Shown here in pieces: positions 17,298-24,543 of a stretch of DNA of 64,000 nt. The notes under the pieces are model-generated. The model was not told the origin of the DNA, did no database searches, and saw nothing but the letters and a program-made list of their open reading frames with translations. The position numbers and the translations under genes are program-made. This DNA is from Azophilus sp965200465 (GTDB lineage: Bacteria > Pseudomonadota > Gammaproteobacteria > Pseudomonadales > Azotimanducaceae), in the NCBI GenBank assembly GCA_965200465.1, contig OZ241358.1, positions 1,240,001 to 1,304,000 of the forward strand, in the 5' to 3' direction. How positions within the stretch are numbered: position 1 is the first letter of the stretch; each line of letters begins with the position of its first letter.

Positions 17298-17492
17298 CTA
17301 GACTCCGGCGGAGACGTTGACTGCGCTCGGCAGCTTTGACATTGACCTATCAAACGTCCCCAATGGTTGATGGCCTGCTTTGCGAGCGATTTCGACAATG
17401 GGGCAATCGACGAACCCGGCGCCTGATTGTTGCTTAAGGACATTGAGTGCGGCTTTGACCTGTAGGGCGACGGTGGAAATGCAAAAAAGCAA
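17298..17492 (-). pseudogene. C-terminal fragment of a VapC-type PIN-domain toxin
   Basis: The minus-strand frame encodes about 64 residues including VKAALNVLKQQSGAGFVDC, PIVEIARKAGHQPLGTFDR and SKLPSAVNV. This is the last third of a PIN domain, with the third and fourth acidic residues in VDC and TFDR. The N-terminal half with the first Asp, and any VapB antitoxin gene, are missing. The 350-bp stretch around it (17218-17567) holds no intact gene. I interpret it as a remnant of a toxin-antitoxin locus. Confidence 0.55.
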
Positions 17493-17567
17493 AGTCGGGC
17501 GGCGCTGGGCGGGAGGCTAGGCGTGGTGCGGGATTGGGGTCGAGCGGTTCCCTGCAAGGCTTGGGCG

Positions 17568-18887
17568 TCAAGGCGTTTCGACTAGGCTGCGGCGGAGAAT
17601 CCGGCTGCCGTAGGTGGAAACCCGCCAGCCGGGCGGGTCGCCCCGGTCTGGGGCGGGCCATTGCAGCATCTGCTCCCGCCCGCCGATCAGCACCCGCTTG
17701 ATGCGCTCCCGGTCGCCAAGCACCCGCACGTCCTGCGCCGGGTCTCCGTCGATGATGATGAGGTCAGCCAAGCGTCCGGGCGCCACTGCGCCGGTTTCTC
17801 CATGCCGGCCGATGGCCCGGGCCGCCTCGCTGGTGGCGGCTTGGATGGCCTGCAGGGGCGAGAGCCCCAAGTCGCGCACGAACACTTCCAGCTCCCGGTA
17901 GTGCCAGTCTCCATAGGGGGTCAGGGAGAAGCCGCTCTCGGTGCCGCACAGCAGCGGCACACCGGCCTCGTAGGCGCGCTTGAGCGTTTCGCAACTGGAT
18001 TCGATCTCTTTTTGGAAGATCGCCCGGATTTCCGGCCCGGCGGCCACATGGTCGCCGTGTTCCGCCAAGTTGGCCTGGAAGGTGAAGGTGGGGACGATGG
18101 GAACGCCGGCCTTGACCACGGCCGCAAGGGCCGGTTCGTCCATATAGGTGGCGTGCAGGATGAGGTCGAAGCCGGCTTCGGCGGCGTCCCGGATGCTGTC
18201 CGCGCCGCGGCAGTGGCCCACCACTGGGATGTCCAGGGAGTGGGCCACGTCCACCACCAAATCCAGTTCGCCGCGCCGCCAGGCCTGGGCCTCCCCGGCC
18301 CTCTTTTGCCGGGGGGTGAGGCCGGTGACATGCACCTTGATCCAATCCACGCCGCGCTTGATTTGGCGGCGCACCTCGGCGGTGATTTCGTCTGCGGAGC
18401 GCACCACCTTGCCGTAGCCGATGAGGCCCTCGTCCGGGATCAACCGCCCGGCGGTGCCGCCGGCGGCGGTGAGCAGGGCGTTGCCGCCGGTGGCCATGCG
18501 CGGCCCCGGCACGATGCCGGCCTCAATGGCGTCCCGCAGGTCCACGCCGATCTCGAACAGGCTGTCCGCGTCCAGGAAGCCGGTCACCCCGGCGCAGAGC
18601 AGCTTGCGCACGTTGGCTGCGGCGATGATGGCCGCCAATCCCTCCCGGCGATGGTGGAACAGCTCGTCGTTGGAGCTGGGTTCGTCAAAGCTGATGTGGC
18701 AGTGGGCGTCTATGAGGCCGGGCATGACGGTCATGCCGGCGGCGTCGATGCGCTGCGCCGGCCCAGCCGCCGGCGGCGGCGCATCCCCCACGCTGAGGAT
18801 GCGCTCCCCCTCAATGACCACATCGGCCCGCTTGGGGGGATTGCCCAGACCGTCGATGACGGCGCCGTTTTCGATGATCTGGATCAT
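17568..18887 (-). CDS. Amidohydrolase-family protein (imidazolonepropionase-like)
   Basis: 439 aa. N-terminal beta-sandwich, metal motif DAHCH (H62, H64), IKVHV, VGHCRG and HATYM, then a C-terminal ADLIIIDGDP. The usual GTDSG that supplies the final Asp reads GTESG, a conservative but unusual change. COG1228 enzymes hydrolyse cyclic amides, imidazolones and dipeptides, and some act on toxins or lactams. Its ATG overlaps the TGA of the upstream quinoprotein gene by 4 nt, so the two are translationally coupled. No signal peptide, so it is likely cytosolic. Confidence 0.87.
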   Translation of the reverse strand: MIQIIENGAVIDGLGNPPKRADVVIEGERILSVGDAPPPAAGPAQRIDAAGMTVMPGLIDAHCHISFDEPSSNDELFHHRREGLAAIIAAANVRKLLCAGVTGFLDADSLFEIGVDLRDAIEAGIVPGPRMATGGNALLTAAGGTAGRLIPDEGLIGYGKVVRSADEITAEVRRQIKRGVDWIKVHVTGLTPRQKRAGEAQAWRRGELDLVVDVAHSLDIPVVGHCRGADSIRDAAEAGFDLILHATYMDEPALAAVVKAGVPIVPTFTFQANLAEHGDHVAAGPEIRAIFQKEIESSCETLKRAYEAGVPLLCGTESGFSLTPYGDWHYRELEVFVRDLGLSPLQAIQAATSEAARAIGRHGETGAVAPGRLADLIIIDGDPAQDVRVLGDRERIKRVLIGGREQMLQWPAPDRGDPPGWRVSTYGSRILRRSLVETP

Positions 18888-20956
18888 GGCGCTGCGAACA
18901 CCAGCAGGGCGTTGCCCGGTTCGTGGAAGTAAAGCCCGTAGCCGGAGTTGATGACCACATGGCCGTCGCCGACCGCCGGGCCGGCGCCGCCGCTCATGCC
19001 GCCGCCCTTGGCCGTTTGGCCGTTCACGGCGGCCACCGGCTGGGTGGTGTCGAAGTCCCAGAGCACTTCGCCGGTGGCGGCGGCATAGGCGCGCAGATGG
19101 CCGTCCAAGTGGCCGGCGAGCACTGCGCCGGGAATGGCGGTGACGGCGGCGGAAACGCCGGGGTCGCAGAACTCCCGCTCAGGTGTGCAGACGTTCTCCT
19201 GCACATGGCGCCAAAGCACCTCGCCGGAGGCGGCGTCGATGGCGTGAACCCCTGGGCGGGCCAACTCCGGGTCCAGCCAGTCCCCGTTGCGGGTGTCGTT
19301 CATGTCGTTGATCGGCGCGTAGATCAACCCTTCGGCGGCGGCCATGCCGAAGTGGACGCCGCCCTGAATGCTGCCGCGTCCGACCCTCGCGGACCAAAGC
19401 ACGGCGCCTTGGCGGTCTGGGTCCAGGCCGTAAACCGTGCCGTTCTTGTGGCCCACCGCCAGCACGGAGCGGCCTTCCGCCTCAATGAGGATCATGCTGG
19501 CGCCGTGGTCGAAGTCCGGCCCGTCCTCGGCGGGGCAGTTGGGGTTGTCCGCCATCATGCAGGCCACGTTCCAAGCATCCCCGGCGGTGCTTTGGCGGGT
19601 CCAGACCCGTTCGCCGGTGGTCAGATCGACGGCGATCACCGCATCGCTGTTGCCGTCCGCCGGGGACGAGTAGTTTTCGCCGGTGCCGAAATAGGCCAGA
19701 TTGCGCTTGAGGTCCACCGCCGGGCTGGACCAAACGGGAGCGCCGGAGGGCGCCAGCACTGCAGTTCCGGCGCTGGTGGTGGCCACCTGCACGGGCGGGT
19801 CGGGAATGGTGGAATGGGACCAGACGAGCTCGCCCGTCGCCGCATCGACCGCCAGCACCTTGCCTTGGAAGGTGCAGCATGGATAGCTGGGGTCGGCGGC
19901 GGGGGTGACCTCCAAGGAGGAGATTGGCACCAGCAGCTTGTCGCCGGCCAGGGCGGGAGTGCCGGTGATGGTGGCGCTGGGGTGGTCGTCGGCCTTGATC
20001 GACCAGACCAGCTTGCCGGTCAGGGCGTTGACGGCGTACAGCCTGGCCAGAATGTCGGCGAAGAAGGCCAAGGGCGGCGCCGTCCGTGCCGCGGCCTCTT
20101 CCTGCTGCGCCGCGCCGGCAATGGGCGTTTCATCCGCTGAGGCGGCCTCCGCGGCCTTGGGCTGCCAAGCGCTGATCACGATGCCGGTGCGCACCTCGGC
20201 GCCGGCTTGGAAGGACCAGCGCTGGCAGCCGGTCTCCAAGTCAAAGGCATGGACGGCCCCGTCCTGGCTGCCGACGAAGACCGCGCCCAAGGCGATGGCC
20301 GGATGGGAGCGGGCGCGCAGCGCGTTGGGGAAGGCGAAGGCCCATTTGAATTGCAGTTGGGGAAGGTCGTCCGCGGTCAGCCCGGCGGTTTCCGCATCGA
20401 CGAAGCGGGCCGTGTCGTGGCCCCAACCTACCCTTGGCGTGGGGCGCGACAGGTCAAATTGACCGGCCTCCCCGGTGCAGGCCGGCGCCGGTGCGGGGGG
20501 TGCTTGAGCGTCAAAACGGGCGTAGGCGAGGTATTCGGCGATGTGGCGGCGCTCTGCGTCGCTGAGATGCGCCGACTGCGTCCTCATGGCGCCCTGGGTC
20601 ATGGAGGCGAGCAACGCCTGCGGCGTCATCATTTCCAGCCAAATCAGGTGCGGCGCCCGGCTGACGCCGCCCTCATGGCAGGAGGCGCAGTGCTCCGCAT
20701 AGAGGGGAGCGCCGAGCATTTCCCGCCGGGGGCCAAGATCTTCTCCAACGGCTTGGAACTGCTCGGTGGAGGTCAATGCGGCCGGCGCCGAGGAGTCGTC
20801 CGCCGGCCCGCAGCCAGCCGTTAGGAAGCAGAGCATCAGGTAAGCCAGCGAAGCGATCGCCGCCGGCCGCCTTGGCGTGACATGCTCCGTTTGGCGCAGC
20901 CAGGTGCGGCGCGTTCGTTCGGCTTCCGGGCGGTCAAGGAAGACTCTGGGCTTCAT
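18884..20956 (-). CDS. Cytochrome c/PQQ quinoprotein dehydrogenase lipoprotein (polyvinyl-alcohol dehydrogenase-like)
   Basis: 690 aa. An N-terminal lipoprotein signal is followed by LTAGC with acylated Cys49, although the preceding n-region is long, so the true start may be internal. A heme c site CASCH (C90, C93, H94) lies at the start. About 500 residues of beta-propeller repeats follow (VHAFDLETGCQRWSFQ, VLAVDAATGELVWSH, VYGLDPDRQGAVLWSA), as in PQQ-binding dehydrogenases. The order heme c then propeller matches polyvinyl-alcohol dehydrogenases. Expected role: periplasmic oxidation of an alcohol with electrons passed to the respiratory chain. Substrate inferred only from family. Confidence 0.82.
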   Translation of the reverse strand: MKPRVFLDRPEAERTRRTWLRQTEHVTPRRPAAIASLAYLMLCFLTAGCGPADDSSAPAALTSTEQFQAVGEDLGPRREMLGAPLYAEHCASCHEGGVSRAPHLIWLEMMTPQALLASMTQGAMRTQSAHLSDAERRHIAEYLAYARFDAQAPPAPAPACTGEAGQFDLSRPTPRVGWGHDTARFVDAETAGLTADDLPQLQFKWAFAFPNALRARSHPAIALGAVFVGSQDGAVHAFDLETGCQRWSFQAGAEVRTGIVISAWQPKAAEAASADETPIAGAAQQEEAAARTAPPLAFFADILARLYAVNALTGKLVWSIKADDHPSATITGTPALAGDKLLVPISSLEVTPAADPSYPCCTFQGKVLAVDAATGELVWSHSTIPDPPVQVATTSAGTAVLAPSGAPVWSSPAVDLKRNLAYFGTGENYSSPADGNSDAVIAVDLTTGERVWTRQSTAGDAWNVACMMADNPNCPAEDGPDFDHGASMILIEAEGRSVLAVGHKNGTVYGLDPDRQGAVLWSARVGRGSIQGGVHFGMAAAEGLIYAPINDMNDTRNGDWLDPELARPGVHAIDAASGEVLWRHVQENVCTPEREFCDPGVSAAVTAIPGAVLAGHLDGHLRAYAAATGEVLWDFDTTQPVAAVNGQTAKGGGMSGGAGPAVGDGHVVINSGYGLYFHEPGNALLVFAAP

Positions 20957-21031
20957 GCGGGCGCGGCCTCGTCCGTCAACGTCAACGGGCTTGAGACTGT
21001 TGCAGGGTTGAGCCGATTGTCAAGTTTAACA

Positions 21032-21178
21032 GTCTGCTGAAAAACTCCGGCATCCAGCGCGAAATCATTCCTAGGGACGCCGAAAGCCCAGAAAACGGGT
21101 GAGAAAAGGCCCATTTTGACCCCGGAAATGCCTGTTGCGAGCCTCTTCGGCCCAGTGTGATTTGGTTTTTCAGCAGAC
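21032..21178. mobile_element. MITE or IS end remnant with 14-bp perfect inverted repeats
   Basis: Left end GTCTGCTGAAAAAC (21032-21045) and right end GTTTTTCAGCAGAC (21165-21178) are exact inverted repeats bounding 147 bp. This end sequence resembles termini I associate with IS1182-like transposons. No transposase is encoded inside, and no target-site duplication is obvious. Together with the flanks it fills the 349-bp non-coding gap 20957-21305. Confidence 0.65.
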
Positions 21179-21305
21179 CGCCAATCCTCCGTTGGGGCTT
21201 GGACTTGGTTGGATGATGGGCGCTGGGCGCAGCCTGATTGTAAACTTGGCTCGCTTTCTTAGTTTCTCCGCGCTCAGGAGCGGAAAGATGTCGAGGGGTG
21301 GATAG

Positions 21306-22520
21306 GTGAAAGACCGCGATGACGCGGCGCCGGACAGCATGTTGGCGTTGACCAGGCGCGTCCTGCGCCTGCACGAAGCCGGCGCCACGGACATGGCGGC
21401 TGCGCCGATGCGCCAATCCTCGGACGCCTACGTCAACCCCGAACGTTGGTCCCATGAGGTGGACAAGGTGTTCCGGGAGTTGCCGCTGGCCTTGGCGGCG
21501 TCCGCGGAGTTGCCCAAGGCGGGGGACTATCGGGCGCTGCAGGCCGCCGGTGTGCCGGTTTTGCTGGTGCGCGGCGGCGACGGCGTCGTGCGGGCCTTCG
21601 TCAACGCCTGCCGGCATCGGGGGGCGCCGGTGGTGCCGGACGGCCGCGGGCGCCGGCAGCCGCCGCGCTTCCTTTGCCCTTACCATGCTTGGTCCTATGA
21701 CGGGCAGGGCGCCTTGGTGGGGATGTTCGGCGCGGACACTTTCGGCGCAGTGGCGCGGCAGGAGCTGGGCTTGGTGGAACTGCCGTCCGCGGAGCGCAGC
21801 GGCTTCATTTGGGCGGCGCTGAAACCGGGCCATGACTTCGACATAGACGCTTGGTTGGGGGACTTCGCGCCGCGCCTGGATTCGCTCAATCTGGCCGGCT
21901 GGCACTTTCACTGCCAGCGGGAAATCGAGGGCCCTGGCTGGAAGGTGGCTTGGGACGGCTATCTGGAGGGCTACCACCAGCAAATGGTGCATCCGCAGAC
22001 CGTGGGCAAGAACACCATCGCCAACCTCATGGCCTGGGACGCCTACGGCCCCCACCAGCGCATCGTGTTCGGGCGCAAGTCCCTGCCGCAACTGTCCGGC
22101 AAGCCGGAGCGCGAATGGGACGCCGAGGCCCACATCCGCCTGATCCACTCCGCCTTTCCCAACCTGTCCATATCGGGAATTGTCGGCGGCCACTGCTTGG
22201 TGAGCCAACTGTATCCGTTGGCGGACATGCGCCGCACCCTTACGGTGCAGACCGTATTGGTGGAGGCGCCGCCGCAGACCGCCGCCGAGCGGGAAGCGGC
22301 CGAGGCGTTCAGCCAAATGGCGCTGCAGGCCGTGCGCGACGAGGACTACGCCATCGGCCGGCGCATTCAGGAGGGCCTTGGCGCCGCCAATGCAGGGTTC
22401 GTCTTTGGCCGCAACGAGCCGTCGCTGCAGCACTATCATCGGTGGGTGGAGCGGGTTGCGCAATGGGGGCGCCAAACTGAGGGCTCCCCGCAGCATCAAG
22501 GTCCGGCGTTTGGGGCGTGA
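21306..22520 (+). CDS. Rieske non-heme iron oxygenase, alpha subunit
   Basis: 404 aa from GTG 21306, with GAGGGGT about 8 nt upstream; ATG 21342 is possible. Rieske ligands: C102, H104, C124, H127 (CRHRGAP... CPYHAWSY). Iron site: H224 and H229 within DGYLEGYHQQMVHP. It belongs to the larger Rieske oxygenase family with two-domain alpha subunits; no ferredoxin gene is adjacent, so it must borrow electrons, perhaps from the 8224 ferredoxin. It is followed 58 nt later by an SDR. Confidence 0.9.
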   Translation: MKDRDDAAPDSMLALTRRVLRLHEAGATDMAAAPMRQSSDAYVNPERWSHEVDKVFRELPLALAASAELPKAGDYRALQAAGVPVLLVRGGDGVVRAFVNACRHRGAPVVPDGRGRRQPPRFLCPYHAWSYDGQGALVGMFGADTFGAVARQELGLVELPSAERSGFIWAALKPGHDFDIDAWLGDFAPRLDSLNLAGWHFHCQREIEGPGWKVAWDGYLEGYHQQMVHPQTVGKNTIANLMAWDAYGPHQRIVFGRKSLPQLSGKPEREWDAEAHIRLIHSAFPNLSISGIVGGHCLVSQLYPLADMRRTLTVQTVLVEAPPQTAAEREAAEAFSQMALQAVRDEDYAIGRRIQEGLGAANAGFVFGRNEPSLQHYHRWVERVAQWGRQTEGSPQHQGPAFGA

Positions 22521-22578
22521 TATCCTCGCGCTTCGTTGAATGAAACGCCAATGCGGGCGCAACCGAGGGGAAACGGAC

Positions 22579-23355
22579 ATGAGGCTTGACGGGCGAACGG
22601 CGGCCATCACCGGCGGCACCCGCGGCATCGGGCGGGGCATCGCCGAAGCCTTTTTGGCGGAAGGGGCCAACGTGGTGGTGAACGGGCGTTCGCCGGAGAA
22701 GGGCGCACAGGCCCTCAAGGAAATGGGCGCTGGCGAACGCGCCCTGTTCGCGGCCGGCGACGTGCGCGTGCAGCGGCAGGCGGAGGCCGTGGTCGATGCG
22801 GCGGTGAAGCGCTTCGGCGGAATCGACGTTCTGGTCAACAACGCCGGCGGCTCCTCGGGTTTCGCGCCGGTTGCGGAGCTTAGCGACGAGGCTTGGTGGG
22901 AAGCCTTGAACTGGATGCTGAACGCCACCTTCTGGTGTACCCGGCGGGCGCTGCAGGACATGCAAAAGCGTCAATGGGGGCGCATCATCAACATCAGCTC
23001 CGTGGAGGGCCGGCAGGCGAACAAGGCGGCGGTCTCCCACTACATCACCAACAAGCACGCCATCAACGGCTTCACCAAGGCCGTGGCCTTCGAGAACGGC
23101 CCGCTCGGCATCACCTGCAACGCCATCTGCCCCGGCGCCGTGGAGACGGATCTGATGAAGAACACCGGTCCTGCCGCAGCCGAGGCGTTGGGCGTCACCT
23201 ATGAGCAATACTTGGACGGCTACGCCCAGGAAGCGGCGATCAAGCGGCTCAACAGCGTCGAGGAGGTGGCCGCCGTGGCCGTGCTGCTCGCTTCGGAGGA
23301 GGGCGGCGGCATCACCGGTGCCCTGGTCGATGTGGATGGCGGCACCAATCTGTGA
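22579..23355 (+). CDS. Short-chain dehydrogenase/reductase (SDR)
   Basis: 258 aa from ATG 22579, chosen for the GAGGGG at 22565-22570. The NAD(P) motif TGGTRGIG is at 11-18, NNAGG is in place, and the active site is Y155-ITN-K159. The C-terminus GALVDVDGGTNL is typical. It follows a Rieske oxygenase and precedes another SDR, suggesting consecutive oxidation steps of one pathway. Substrate unknown. Confidence 0.88.
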   Translation: MRLDGRTAAITGGTRGIGRGIAEAFLAEGANVVVNGRSPEKGAQALKEMGAGERALFAAGDVRVQRQAEAVVDAAVKRFGGIDVLVNNAGGSSGFAPVAELSDEAWWEALNWMLNATFWCTRRALQDMQKRQWGRIINISSVEGRQANKAAVSHYITNKHAINGFTKAVAFENGPLGITCNAICPGAVETDLMKNTGPAAAEALGVTYEQYLDGYAQEAAIKRLNSVEEVAAVAVLLASEEGGGITGALVDVDGGTNL

Positions 23356-23489
23356 GGGGAAGCTGTGAGGGGAAGCCTTCGAGCATGGTTGGCTTAAGTT
23401 GCTTGGTGGGCGAGCTTGCTGCGCGCAAACTGGCTTGTCTTTGCGCGTCGAAGCGCACTAATTCAGTTTAATTGGTTGGGGAGTTGACA

Positions 23490-24248
23490 ATGGGACGGGT
23501 GCAGAACAAGGTCGCCATAGTTACCGGCGCGGCGTCGAATCCGGGGCTGGGCTACGCCACCGCCGCGGCCTTGGCCAGCGAAGGCGCCAAGGTGGTGGCG
23601 ACGGACTTGAACGCGCAAGGTGCCGAGCGTTGCGCCGAGGCCATTCGCGGCGCCGGCGGGGAGGCCCTGGCTTTGGGCCAGGACGTCACCAGCGAGGCGG
23701 AGTGGAAAAGCGTCATGGAACGCACCTTGGACGCCTACGGCCGCCTTGACGTGCTGGTGAACAACGCCGGCATCGCCGTTTTGAAACGGCTGGAGGACAT
23801 GGCGCTGGCGGATTGGAACCGGCAGATCGAGGTCAACCTCACCAGCGTCTTCCTAGGCTGCAAAGCCGCCTTGGCGCCCATGCGGGCGGGCGGCGGCGGC
23901 TCCATCATCAACCTGTCGTCGGTGGCCGGCCTGGTGGGCATGGCCACCTGCACGGCCTATGGGGCGGCCAAGGGCGGGGTGCGCATCATGTCCAAGTCCA
24001 TCGCCGTGGAGGGCGCGGCGGACAACATCCGCTGCAACTCCGTGCATCCCGGCGTCATCTGGACCAACATGCAGGCGCAGGCCACGGGCTTGGACGCGCC
24101 CCAAGCGGTGCCGCCGGAGCGGGTGCCCATGGGGCGCATGGGCGAACCCCAGGACATCGCCAACTGCGTCCTCTACCTAGCCTCCGACGAGTCCAACTAC
24201 GTCAGCGGCGCGGAGTTCACGGTGGATGCGGGGATGACCACGCAGTAG
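23490..24248 (+). CDS. Short-chain dehydrogenase/reductase (hydroxysteroid-dehydrogenase-like)
   Basis: 252 aa from ATG 23490 with GGGGAG upstream. The glycine motif TGAASNPGLG (12-21) has two extra residues compared with TGxxxGxG. The active site is Y157-GAA-K161, with the preceding S-rich block LSSVAGLVG. Overall pattern is like 3alpha/20beta-hydroxysteroid or cyclic-alcohol dehydrogenases. It sits between the SDR at 22579 and a TonB receptor with its own promoter. Confidence 0.87.
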   Translation: MGRVQNKVAIVTGAASNPGLGYATAAALASEGAKVVATDLNAQGAERCAEAIRGAGGEALALGQDVTSEAEWKSVMERTLDAYGRLDVLVNNAGIAVLKRLEDMALADWNRQIEVNLTSVFLGCKAALAPMRAGGGGSIINLSSVAGLVGMATCTAYGAAKGGVRIMSKSIAVEGAADNIRCNSVHPGVIWTNMQAQATGLDAPQAVPPERVPMGRMGEPQDIANCVLYLASDESNYVSGAEFTVDAGMTTQ

Positions 24249-24441
24249 GGGCCGCAGCCGTTTCTTCTTTTCACGAAAAAAATAAAATCCTTATAAATCA
24301 AACAGTTAGTGGCAAAGTCCGACAGGCTGTTGTGCGGATTGTTAGGGGCAACGTCGATTGGTCGGCTGGCGCACGCTAGGCGGCTGGCCGGTGTTGGCAG
24401 GTCCAGGCGAGGTGAATACAGTCAGGCCATCCGGTTTTTTC

Positions 24442-24470
24442 TTGCACCAAGCGTATTTTTTGTTTATGGT
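24442..24470 (+). promoter_or_regulatory. Predicted promoter of the TonB receptor gene
   Basis: TTGCAC (24442-24447) and TATGGT (24465-24470) have a 17-bp spacer, about 75 nt before the receptor ATG. The 295-bp gap 24249-24543 is AT-richer than average and holds no other gene that I can support. Confidence 0.55.
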
Positions 24471-24543
24471 GCGCCCTCGGCGCAGGAGGGGGCTGGCTCC
24501 GCACCCTGCGCCGGTCAACATCAATGCGAAAGGGGAGGCACTC

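Noticed and set aside
24358..24543. Long N-terminal extension before the second TonB receptor
   Set aside because: The ATG at 24544 has a strong ribosome-binding site and a proper signal peptide; the extension covers the promoter.
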